Shown one piece after another: positions 46,337 through 54,287 of a stretch of 64,000 bases of DNA. Location of the stretch: the NCBI RefSeq assembly GCF_046545555.1, contig NZ_JBHZTH010000001.1:992001-1056000 (forward strand), in the 5' to 3' direction. Below the pieces are notes generated by a model. That model did not search any database, had not been told where the DNA came from, and saw nothing but the letters and a program-made list of their open reading frames with translations. The stretch comes from Winogradskyella sp046545555. Lineage in GTDB: Bacteria; Bacteroidota; Bacteroidia; Flavobacteriales; Flavobacteriaceae. The position numbers and the translations under genes are program-made. How positions within the stretch are numbered: position 1 is the first letter of the stretch; each line of letters starts with the position of its first letter.

Positions 46337-46339
46337 AAA

Positions 46340-47776
46340 ATGAATACTAACATGAAATATATTTTTAAGTTTATAGCCATTAGTTTTCTTATTATATCGT
46401 GTAATAACCAAAAAAAAGAAACGATTATAGTTGACGAAAAAAAACCAATGAATATTCTGTTTATCGCTGTAGATGATTTGCGTCCCGAACTTAATTTTTA
46501 TGGAGCAAAACATATTAAATCCCCTAATCTCGATAATCTAGCAAGTGAGAGTTTGGTGTTTAATCGTGCGTATTGTAATATTCCTGTTTGTGGCGCTTCA
46601 AGAGCGAGTCTATTAACAGGAACGCGACCTACAAGACACCGTTTTATAAATTATAAAACAAGAGCAGATATTGATGTTCCGAATGCGATGTCTTTGCCAA
46701 AGCTTTTAAAGCAGAATGGCTACACAACAATTTCAAACGGAAAAATTTATCATAAACGAGACGATGATAGCTTAGCTTGGGATACTCGATGGTTTCCAAA
46801 AGGCAATATTCGAAACTATAAATTAGAAAAAAATAAAATTCAAAATGGTGATGCCAATTTGGCAATGGGTGGCGCTAGTGCTTTTGAAGATGCTAAAGTA
46901 GATGATACTTTATATTTTGATGGTAAAATTGCACAAAAGGGAATAGCAGATTTAAAAGTATTAAAAAATGAGAATCAGCCTTTCTTTTTAGCTTTAGGTT
47001 TTATGAAGCCGCATTTACCCTTTAATGCACCGAAAAAATATTGGGATTTATACGATAGGAACACTATTGAGCTTCCCGAAAGTTACGTTCAACCTAAAAG
47101 CACACCACGAAAAGCATTTCACAACTTTGGCGAATTACGCAACTACGGAAACATACCCAAAAAAGGCGATTTACCTGAGGATTTGGCTAAACAATTGATT
47201 CATGGGTATTATGCTTGTGTCAGTTATGTCGATGCTCAAATTGGTTTAGTGTTAGATGAATTAAAGCGATTAGAGTTGGATGATGATACCATCGTTATTC
47301 TTTGGGGCGACCATGGTTGGAATTTAGGAGACCATAAGTTATGGTCTAAGCACGTCACTTTTGAAACCGCATTACGCACACCATTAGTGATAAAAGTTCC
47401 TGGAAAAACAAATGGACAAAAATCAGAAGCAATTACAGAATTTATAGATATCTATCCAAGTTTAGCGGAACTTGTAGGACTAGAAATTCCGAATACGGTA
47501 GAAGGCAAAAGTTTTGTGCCAATTTTAGAAGGAGAAACACCTAAAAAAGATTGGGCAGTATCCAAATTTAAAGATGCAGTAACTTTAATAAAAGGCAATT
47601 TGTTTTACACAGAATGGACTAAAGATGATGGTGTCGCTTATGCACGTATGTTGTTTGACCATAGAACGGATCCACTTGAGTTAGATAATTTGGCTGAAAA
47701 ACCAGAATATCAAGAAAAAGTAAAAGCGCTTGCTATTGAATTGAGAGCAAAATGGGGAGAAGATTTCTTGAAATAA
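46340..47776 (+). CDS. S1 sulfatase with CGASR motif (lipoprotein)
   Basis: A 478-residue protein with a signal ending FLIISC. Landmarks are FIAVDDLRPELNFYGA, GKIYHKRDDDS, LGFMKPHLPFNAPKKYWDLYDRN and LWGDHGWNLGDHKLWSKHVTFE, typical of iduronate-2-sulfatase-like S1_7 proteins. The formylglycine motif is CGASR (Cys84): the central Pro of C-x-P-x-R is Ala. Ala is tolerated by formylglycine-generating enzymes in some sulfatases, so the enzyme may still be matured, but less efficiently. The gene starts 4 bp after the previous sulfatase and ends 11 bp before the next. Confidence 0.93.
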   Translation: MNTNMKYIFKFIAISFLIISCNNQKKETIIVDEKKPMNILFIAVDDLRPELNFYGAKHIKSPNLDNLASESLVFNRAYCNIPVCGASRASLLTGTRPTRHRFINYKTRADIDVPNAMSLPKLLKQNGYTTISNGKIYHKRDDDSLAWDTRWFPKGNIRNYKLEKNKIQNGDANLAMGGASAFEDAKVDDTLYFDGKIAQKGIADLKVLKNENQPFFLALGFMKPHLPFNAPKKYWDLYDRNTIELPESYVQPKSTPRKAFHNFGELRNYGNIPKKGDLPEDLAKQLIHGYYACVSYVDAQIGLVLDELKRLELDDDTIVILWGDHGWNLGDHKLWSKHVTFETALRTPLVIKVPGKTNGQKSEAITEFIDIYPSLAELVGLEIPNTVEGKSFVPILEGETPKKDWAVSKFKDAVTLIKGNLFYTEWTKDDGVAYARMLFDHRTDPLELDNLAEKPEYQEKVKALAIELRAKWGEDFLK

Positions 47777-47786
47777 AAGTTGAATC

Positions 47787-49220
47787 ATGAAAAGCATGTC
47801 AAATTATATATCTCTTCTGTTTCTTTTCTTAGGGACAATTAGTTGTAAAAATGAAGAAAAGATGTTAGCTGCTAATGAAGAAACACGCCCTAACATCATA
47901 TATGTATATGTGGATCAAATGAGTGCCAATATGATGAGTAATGCGGGTAATGCCTACTTAAAGACACCTGCATTAGATTATATTGCTAATAACGGTATCC
48001 GTTTTACAAGAGCCTATACGACCAATCCCGTATGTTCACCAGCAAGAGTAAGTTTGATGACAGGTCGCTTTCCGAGTTATTTTAAAGATAATAAAGGGAA
48101 TGCGGTTAGAGAAAATAGAGGGTCAATGAAGATTCCAACAGTTAATCAAGAAGTGGCAAATACGACCATTGCTTCGTATCTGAGAAAAGCGAATTATGAC
48201 TTGTATTTTGGTGGTAAAGAACATTTGCCTGAGTCTTTAACGCCTAAAGCACTTGGTTTTAATAAATTTAGTGATGATGAAAGAGGTGAGTTGGTAAACA
48301 AAGCGGCAGATATCATCAAAGAAAAGCATGAAAATCCATATTTCATGGTTGTGTCATTAATAAACCCACATGATATTTGCTACATGGCTTTACGAGAAAA
48401 AGCGACCAGTGAAAATGACGCCATACTCTTAAAACGTGCAAAAGTTGAATTAGCAGCCTTAGATGAGGCCATGAAAATCCCAGAAGGCATCAGTGAAAAA
48501 GAATTTTACGCAAATTATTGTCCACCACTACCTAAAAATTATGAACCTCAAATTAATGAACCTAAAGCAGTAAAAGACTTAATTAATGTGAGGCCTTTTC
48601 GTAAAAATGCTAGAGAGCATTTTACAGATAATGATTGGAGACATCACAGGTACGCCTACCATCGCTTAACTGAGGTGATGGATAAGGAAGTGCAAGTGCT
48701 TTTAGATGCTATAAAGAACAGCGGACAAGAAGAGAGTACACTTATTATCTTTTCAAGCGACCATGGTGATATGAGCTCAAGCCACCGCATGGAGCATAAG
48801 TCAACTCTATATGAGGAATCTGCAAACATTCCATTTATGGCGATGTGGAAAGGTCATATACCTAAAGGTCAGGTTAATGATGTGGATTTAGTTTCCAATG
48901 GACTGGACTTACTGCCTACTATGTGTGACTATGCCAATATAGAAGGGGTTTCTGATACAAGAGGTAAAAGCCTAAGGCCTCTTTTTGAAGGTGAAGAAAT
49001 TGCATGGCGTGAAACGCTTGGTGTGGAAAGTGAAATAGGTAAAATGGTGGTTGATAAAAACGGTTTAAAATATGTGCGCTATGATGTTGATGGCATTGAA
49101 GAACAGTTATTGAACTTAAAACAAGACCCGTTTGAAACCACACACTTTACCAATGACGAAGAATTTAAAGATGATTTAGAAAAGTTACGGAAGATATATC
49201 AAACGGAATGGTTTAAGTAA
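47787..49220 (+). CDS. S1 sulfatase (CSPAR, lipoprotein)
   Basis: A 477-residue protein; the signal ends GTISC. Landmarks are YVYVDQMSANMMSNAG, the formylglycine motif CSPAR (Cys83) with VSLMTGRFPSYF, DLYFGGKEHLPE, VSLINPHDICY and IFSSDHGDMSSSHRMEHKSTLYEESANIPFMAMW. The late SDHGD and the EHKSTLYEE helix are typical of the large group of exo-acting S1 sulfatases. The third of three consecutive sulfatase genes under site G. The cleaved sulfate position is unknown. It precedes the PL40-like lyase by 24 bp. Confidence 0.93.
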   Translation: MKSMSNYISLLFLFLGTISCKNEEKMLAANEETRPNIIYVYVDQMSANMMSNAGNAYLKTPALDYIANNGIRFTRAYTTNPVCSPARVSLMTGRFPSYFKDNKGNAVRENRGSMKIPTVNQEVANTTIASYLRKANYDLYFGGKEHLPESLTPKALGFNKFSDDERGELVNKAADIIKEKHENPYFMVVSLINPHDICYMALREKATSENDAILLKRAKVELAALDEAMKIPEGISEKEFYANYCPPLPKNYEPQINEPKAVKDLINVRPFRKNAREHFTDNDWRHHRYAYHRLTEVMDKEVQVLLDAIKNSGQEESTLIIFSSDHGDMSSSHRMEHKSTLYEESANIPFMAMWKGHIPKGQVNDVDLVSNGLDLLPTMCDYANIEGVSDTRGKSLRPLFEGEEIAWRETLGVESEIGKMVVDKNGLKYVRYDVDGIEEQLLNLKQDPFETTHFTNDEEFKDDLEKLRKIYQTEWFK

Positions 49221-49244
49221 CCAGCGCTGGACCACATTATAAAA

Positions 49245-51749
49245 ATGAAGTCGATGAAATCTAAATGTTTAATGCAAAATATTAAGCTTATAATACTAAT
49301 GTTACTCGTTACTTTTAAAATGAGCAGTCAGGATAAAGAGCGCCCTTTCATTTTAGTGACTTCAGAAGAGCGAAATCAAATTCTTAAAAAAATAGAGACT
49401 CAAGATTGGGCAAAAGACATCTTTACTGAATTAAAAGGAAAAGCAGATTTTCAAGTTAAATCCTTTAATAAAAATCCAAAGACCTATTTAGAAAAGTTAC
49501 CATTCAATTGGTCCAAAGGTCAAAAAAATAGCTTTCCGCCTTTTTTTAAAACAACACATATAGCCAATGGTGTCCAAGAAAATCTAGATAATGCTACAGA
49601 TGAAGAATGGAAACCTGCAGAACTTCTAATAGAACACTTACAAACTGCTTTAGATTGTAGTATGATGTACTATATAACTCAAGACGAAAAATATGCATAT
49701 GTTGCCAGTAGTATTCTGTATTCTTTTACCAAATCAGTACAAAAATCGAAACTTTCAGATTGGCATGGCAGAGGCGGTTTGTTGTTTCCGTATGATGGTT
49801 TTAGGGAAGTTAGAGTTATAGGCTATAAACTACCGTTGATTTACGATTTTATTCATCCTTTTATTAAAAATGACGGAAAAGCTTTTGATATCATAAAAAA
49901 TCAAGAGGTAAATTTTCCTTTAGATGAAGCTCAAGAGGTATTTAAATCCTATGCCAATATCACCGTAAATTATGGGCAAACAGGTTCTAACCATTGTGCA
50001 TTAGAAGCGCCTAGTTTGGTCTTCAATGCTTTGGCTATGGATAACGAAAACGAGCGAAAAAAATGGCTGTCTTATTTTTTAACCGAGAGTACAGATAATC
50101 AAGACGCGTTAAACGTTATGGTTAAAAATTATAAAAATGAAGGTGATATTTGGCCAGAAACCTCTCAATATTTAAACCATACGACTTCAATTTTAACGCG
50201 ATTAATGTTGGTTGTTAATAAATACGATCCATCTTTAGAATTAGGAAAAAAATACCCAAATGTTTTACACGCCTTACCACGATTAGATTATTTTGTATAT
50301 CCTAATAATGAAATTGTGCGCTGGGGAGATGGGCACAGATCTGCTCATGCACCATATGAAGCTTATGAAAATGCCTATGTTTTGGCTAAAATGGATGGGT
50401 TAAAGGCAATTCAAGATAATTTTGCGCCACTTATTAATAGAGCCATTGGCAAAGGAAAATATAAACGACAAGGGGCTGAGGCTTTATTTTGGTATAATGA
50501 TAGTTTTAATAATGAATCTACAACTATAGACCTATCAAGAACCGATAGAGTTTATCATGCAGGTATTGTAATGCAGCGCAACTTAAGTAGCACCAATAAC
50601 CCTAAAGATGGCTTAATGGGTTTTGTCGGTGGTGCACATATGGTGCATGGTCATGCGGAAGGTATGAATATGGAATTGTATGGTGAAGGTCAGGTATTAG
50701 GCGTTGATCATGGACGAAAACGATACGGAAAAGATCTTCATGAAAACTACTCTAGGATTTTTGCAGCACACAATACGGTTATTGTAAACGGAAGTTCACA
50801 AGGCGAAGGCGGATGGGTGAATTTGGGCATAAATACTGTTGAACTTATTTCAATGGAACCTAAAGTGGGAGACAAAGCTGTTTCACCTTACCACTCATTT
50901 AGTCAAACCAGTTTTGAAGACGATAAGGGCGACAAAGCAGAAGCTACCCAAGAACGCACACTAGCATTAATCCGAACATCACCAACAACAGGTTACTATG
51001 TAGATGTGTTTCGTTCAAAATCGAAACTACCAAATGAGTATCATGATTATTTATATCATAATATAGGTGACAAACTGGTTTTTGAAAACAAGGATATGGA
51101 TTTCAAAAAAACACCAAAACGATATAAGGCAAATGAAAATGCTGAGTGGACGCATAACAAAAAATATCGTAATCCAGGATGGCATTTTTTTAAGAATGTA
51201 AAAACATCAAAACCTTACATTGGTGATATAAAATCAACCTTTAATATCAAAAAATTAAGTGCGACTAATATTTTTATGCAACTTCATATTCCAGGTTTTA
51301 AAAACAGGGAATATACCAAAGTAAAAGCACCGATTACGTTTGAATCTCCCGAACCTTATAATAAAATGGCGACACCAACATTGGTGATTCGTAATAACGG
51401 TGAAGCATGGAAAAATCCATTCGTTGTGGTTTACGAACCTTTTAATGAAAACGAAGAAGCTACAATTAAATCGGTGGAAAAATTAGAGGAAAATGGTGTG
51501 TACAAAGGATTGAAAATTGTGAGTAATACACCTACTGAAAAGTTAATACAATATGTGATTACACAATCTAAAGATGACATATTTAAGAATGATGACTTAG
51601 ATATTTATTTTAAAGGCAGTTTTGCTGTAATTACCCTAAATGAAAATAAAACGCTTAAGAGTATTTACATTGGAGAAGGTGATGAGCTTAAGTATAAAAA
51701 TGAAATCATAGAAACTAATACTAGCAAAACGTACTACAAGGCTTATTAA
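49245..51749 (+). CDS. Heparinase II/III-like lyase, PL40-type ulvan lyase candidate
   Basis: An 834-residue protein with a signal ending KMSSQ (ATGs at 49245, 49254 and 49272 are all possible starts). An (alpha/alpha) toroid (about 35-430) contains NYGQTGSNHCALEAPSL and WPETSQYLNHT. An antiparallel beta-sandwich follows with the heparinase II/III signature GAHMVHGHAEGMNMELYGEG (His468, His470), then GVDHGRKRYG and YSRIFAAHNTVIVNG. Size and fold match the ulvan lyase of Formosa agariphila first described as P10_PLnc and later placed in PL40; I infer that family from recall and context, not from alignment. It cleaves sulfated rhamnose-uronate linkages. It has no T9SS tail, so it is likely periplasmic. 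Confidence 0.8.
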   Translation: MKSMKSKCLMQNIKLIILMLLVTFKMSSQDKERPFILVTSEERNQILKKIETQDWAKDIFTELKGKADFQVKSFNKNPKTYLEKLPFNWSKGQKNSFPPFFKTTHIANGVQENLDNATDEEWKPAELLIEHLQTALDCSMMYYITQDEKYAYVASSILYSFTKSVQKSKLSDWHGRGGLLFPYDGFREVRVIGYKLPLIYDFIHPFIKNDGKAFDIIKNQEVNFPLDEAQEVFKSYANITVNYGQTGSNHCALEAPSLVFNALAMDNENERKKWLSYFLTESTDNQDALNVMVKNYKNEGDIWPETSQYLNHTTSILTRLMLVVNKYDPSLELGKKYPNVLHALPRLDYFVYPNNEIVRWGDGHRSAHAPYEAYENAYVLAKMDGLKAIQDNFAPLINRAIGKGKYKRQGAEALFWYNDSFNNESTTIDLSRTDRVYHAGIVMQRNLSSTNNPKDGLMGFVGGAHMVHGHAEGMNMELYGEGQVLGVDHGRKRYGKDLHENYSRIFAAHNTVIVNGSSQGEGGWVNLGINTVELISMEPKVGDKAVSPYHSFSQTSFEDDKGDKAEATQERTLALIRTSPTTGYYVDVFRSKSKLPNEYHDYLYHNIGDKLVFENKDMDFKKTPKRYKANENAEWTHNKKYRNPGWHFFKNVKTSKPYIGDIKSTFNIKKLSATNIFMQLHIPGFKNREYTKVKAPITFESPEPYNKMATPTLVIRNNGEAWKNPFVVVYEPFNENEEATIKSVEKLEENGVYKGLKIVSNTPTEKLIQYVITQSKDDIFKNDDLDIYFKGSFAVITLNENKTLKSIYIGEGDELKYKNEIIETNTSKTYYKAY

Positions 51750-51758
51750 ATCAATATT

Positions 51759-52916
51759 ATGCAAATAAACAGTCTATTCAAATTTTTGTCCTTTAGCTTA
51801 AGTTTAATTTTGCTAATGGGTTGTGAGTCTACAAAAGAAACAACATTACTTTTTGTGGGTAGTTATACTGATAAAAAACCAGGAAAGGGTATTCATGTCT
51901 ATGAGTTTAATAACGATACAGGAAAAACCACTTTAAAATTTGCTTTAGATAGTGTTACAAATACATCGTTTTTAAAATTATCTAAAAATGGTAAGTATCT
52001 CTATTCTGTTATGGACAGCCAAATGCTCTATAATGGTAAAATAGCATCGTTTGCTGTAGATGCTGTAGAAGGAAAAATAGAGTTAATTAATATTAAAGAT
52101 TGTGGTGGTTTAAACCCAGCGCATATTGAGTTAGATAATACAGAAACAATTTTGACAAGTTCTCAATACTCTGATGGTAGCCTAAGCCTATTTAAAATTA
52201 ATAAAGACGGAAGTCTTAATCCACATAGCCAGGTTTTAAAATTTAAGGATAGCAGCATTGTTGAAAATAGACAAGAAACTTCTCATATTCACTCTTCAAA
52301 TTTTTCATCTGATAATAGATTTATATTTATACATGATTTAGGTGCTGATAAAATAAGAAGGTTTCGTGTAGATAGTGCCTCTAAGGATTCGATACTTCAA
52401 AACGAAAACCACATCAAAATGAAACCAGGAAGTGGGCCACGTCATTTCACCTTTCATCCTAATGGTAAATTTGGATACAGTCTTTCTGAATTGAGCGGAA
52501 AAATAACGGCTTTCAATTACCAGAATGATAATTTAAATTTTATTGAAGATTACGCATCCTACCAACAAGAGCTAGATATTTACAAAGCTGCAGATATACA
52601 TATCTCACCAGATGGTAAATTCTTGTACGCTTCAAATAGAGGTCCAGAAGAGGATAGTATTTCCATGTTTTCTATTGATACAACTACAGGTAAACTAAGT
52701 TTAGTGGGCTATGAATCAACTTATGGTAAACATCCAAGAAATTTCACATTATCACCTTGTGGAAATTTTTTATTGGTTGGTAATCAGTTTACAGGTAATA
52801 TCGTTATTTTTCGTCGTAATGTTGAAACGGGGAAACTTACTAAACTGCCTAATGAAATTGCTGTAGATAGTCCATCAAGCTTGCAGATGCGAACTTATAA
52901 TGTTAGTGATTATTAA
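51759..52916 (+). CDS. Lactonase-family beta-propeller lipoprotein (6-phosphogluconolactonase-like)
   Basis: A 385-residue protein with a signal ending LLMGC. It is a seven-blade propeller of the YbhE/Pgl type (PF10282): LFVGSYTDKKPGKGIHVYEF at the start, GLNPAHIELDNTETILTSSQYSDGSLSLFKI, GSGPRHFTFHPNGKFGYSLSEL and HPRNFTLSPCGNFLLVGNQ. These proteins open sugar lactones or muconolactones. Because it is exported and placed after the lyase genes, a lactone formed from an aldonic or uronic product outside the cytosol is a more likely substrate than 6-phosphogluconolactone. It is the last gene before the convergent regulator gene. Confidence 0.88.
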   Translation: MQINSLFKFLSFSLSLILLMGCESTKETTLLFVGSYTDKKPGKGIHVYEFNNDTGKTTLKFALDSVTNTSFLKLSKNGKYLYSVMDSQMLYNGKIASFAVDAVEGKIELINIKDCGGLNPAHIELDNTETILTSSQYSDGSLSLFKINKDGSLNPHSQVLKFKDSSIVENRQETSHIHSSNFSSDNRFIFIHDLGADKIRRFRVDSASKDSILQNENHIKMKPGSGPRHFTFHPNGKFGYSLSELSGKITAFNYQNDNLNFIEDYASYQQELDIYKAADIHISPDGKFLYASNRGPEEDSISMFSIDTTTGKLSLVGYESTYGKHPRNFTLSPCGNFLLVGNQFTGNIVIFRRNVETGKLTKLPNEIAVDSPSSLQMRTYNVSDY

Positions 52917-52931
52917 TAATGTAGATTTTAA

Positions 52932-53978
52932 TTAGAGAGAATCTCTTTCGATAAGGTCAAAAGGTATCTTTATACTACCTTTTTTATTATTCAAAATCAT
53001 ATCCGCTGTAGTTTCGCCCATTATTTTGAAATCTGTAGACATCACCGTAATACCTAATAAATCTTTTAAAGGTGTGTCGTTATAAGAAATGATACCAATA
53101 TCTTTACCTAATTCATATTCGTCCTCCTTAGCTTGTTTTACTAAATTAACTAAGTCAGACTCTTCAATGGTTATAAATAGATCCCCTTTTTTTATAATCA
53201 TATCATCAAATACTTCTTCGAGAATTTCAAAATCAAGTTTAAATTCTACGCAAAACTTTCTAAAGCCATGTAAAATTCTTCGTGGATAAGGGTAAACAGC
53301 CTTTTCGGGATAAAACAATATTATTTTTTTGTAAGTTTTAATTTTGTCTATTCCCTCCTTAAGGGCATTGTATATATCATTTTCAAAATCTTGATAAACT
53401 TCAATATGCTTACCTTTCATTACAGCTTTGATATTGTCTAAAATAACGAGTTTTTCTTGAGGAAGTTTTTTAAGAGCTTTAATGGCATTCTCAGTAAAAC
53501 TGGTATGTTTTAAATCCTCAGTTTTAAAATGAGGCATTATTACATAGTAGTCATAAGCAGACTTATTTTTGTCTAGTAAGTTAACAAACAGAGATTCATC
53601 ACAATGATAGATCATTAAGTCTGTATGCGAATTTGGGCCTATGCTATTGATAAATGAATTATAAATTCTCAACTTATAAGAACTCAATTTATTAACCAAA
53701 AACAGAATATTAGTTTTAGAGATTAATTTTGTTCGGTTGATGTAATAGCCTTTCCCACGTATAGCGTTTATGATGTTGCGCTCTTTTAGTATGCTGTAGG
53801 CTTTTTCAACAGTATCTCTAGATAAATAAAACTCTTCACTAAATCGGTTTATTGAAGGGATTTTTTGACCCATCGTTAAATTCTCTTCAGAAATATTATG
53901 AATAATGGAATCTATAATCTGTTGGTATTTAGGCACCCTAGATTCTTCATCGATATTTATAAATTTAATTAGTTCCAA
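52932..53978 (-). CDS. GntR-type regulator with periplasmic-binding-protein-like sugar sensor
   Basis: A 348-residue protein from the TTG at 53978 (reading MELIKFINIDEESRVPKYQQI). The longer frame from the TTG at 54023 would start inside a perfect TAnnTTTG box at 54021-54028. The winged HTH (about 5-80) has VPKYQQIIDSIIHNI, QKIPSINRFSEEF, LSRDTVEKAYSILKERN and GKGYYINR. The C-terminal part (about 85-348) resembles a LacI/PBP1-like sensor domain (ILFLVNKLSSYKLRIYNSF, DIGIISYNDTPLKDLLGITVMSTD, GETTADMIL). It is divergent from the rhamnose operon and so a likely rhamnose-responsive regulator. A palindrome at 54076-54093 upstream is its best operator candidate. Confidence 0.88.
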   Translation of the reverse strand: MELIKFINIDEESRVPKYQQIIDSIIHNISEENLTMGQKIPSINRFSEEFYLSRDTVEKAYSILKERNIINAIRGKGYYINRTKLISKTNILFLVNKLSSYKLRIYNSFINSIGPNSHTDLMIYHCDESLFVNLLDKNKSAYDYYVIMPHFKTEDLKHTSFTENAIKALKKLPQEKLVILDNIKAVMKGKHIEVYQDFENDIYNALKEGIDKIKTYKKIILFYPEKAVYPYPRRILHGFRKFCVEFKLDFEILEEVFDDMIIKKGDLFITIEESDLVNLVKQAKEDEYELGKDIGIISYNDTPLKDLLGITVMSTDFKIMGETTADMILNNKKGSIKIPFDLIERDSL

Positions 53979-54020
53979 ACTGTAACAGAATTTTAAGGGA
54001 AAAACTTTTTCAATTATAAA

Positions 54021-54028
54021 CAAATATA
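54021..54028 (-). promoter_or_regulatory. -7 box of the GntR regulator gene
   Basis: TATATTTG on the minus strand, a perfect TAnnTTTG. It overlaps the first possible start codon of the regulator frame and therefore favours the internal TTG start at 53978, with a leader of about 36 nt. Confidence 0.6.
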
Positions 54029-54075
54029 TTGAGTTAATTAGTTTTTAGGGTGCAATTATGCTTATTTGATTACTA

Positions 54076-54093
54076 TTCTCAACTTATTGAGAA
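54076..54093. promoter_or_regulatory. Perfect palindrome, candidate GntR operator
   Basis: TTCTCAA-ctta-TTGAGAA: 7-bp perfect arms around 4 bp, in the intergenic region between the GntR gene and the rhamnose operon. GntR-family dimers usually bind such inverted repeats. It is not followed by a T run, so a terminator is unlikely. Confidence 0.5.
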
Positions 54094-54215
54094 ATTGGAT
54101 TTTCGATAAAATCTAATAACAGCCTTATTTTTTGAGTACATTATTAAACTGAATTAGGTACATTGATTGTTTAAATATCTCAAAAATCGTATTTTTTAAA
54201 TTAATACCGTCAATA

Positions 54216-54260
54216 CGGTACAGTACAGGATACAAAAGTTTTTAATGAAATATATATTTG
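54216..54260 (+). promoter_or_regulatory. CAGGAT-type PUL promoter, site H (for rhamnose operon)
   Basis: CGGTAC (54216-54221) and CAGGAT (54226-54231) start 10 bp apart (aatacggtac, agtacaggat), then 21 bp and a perfect TATATTTG (54253-54260). The predicted leader to the ATG at 54288 is about 21 nt. Confidence 0.8.
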
Positions 54261-54287
54261 ATTAAAGAATTTATTTTAACACTATTT

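Noticed and set aside
54258..54287. N-terminal extension of the aldolase/dehydrogenase from TTG 54258
   Set aside because: This TTG is part of the perfect -7 box TATATTTG; the ATG at 54288 fits the promoter and family.
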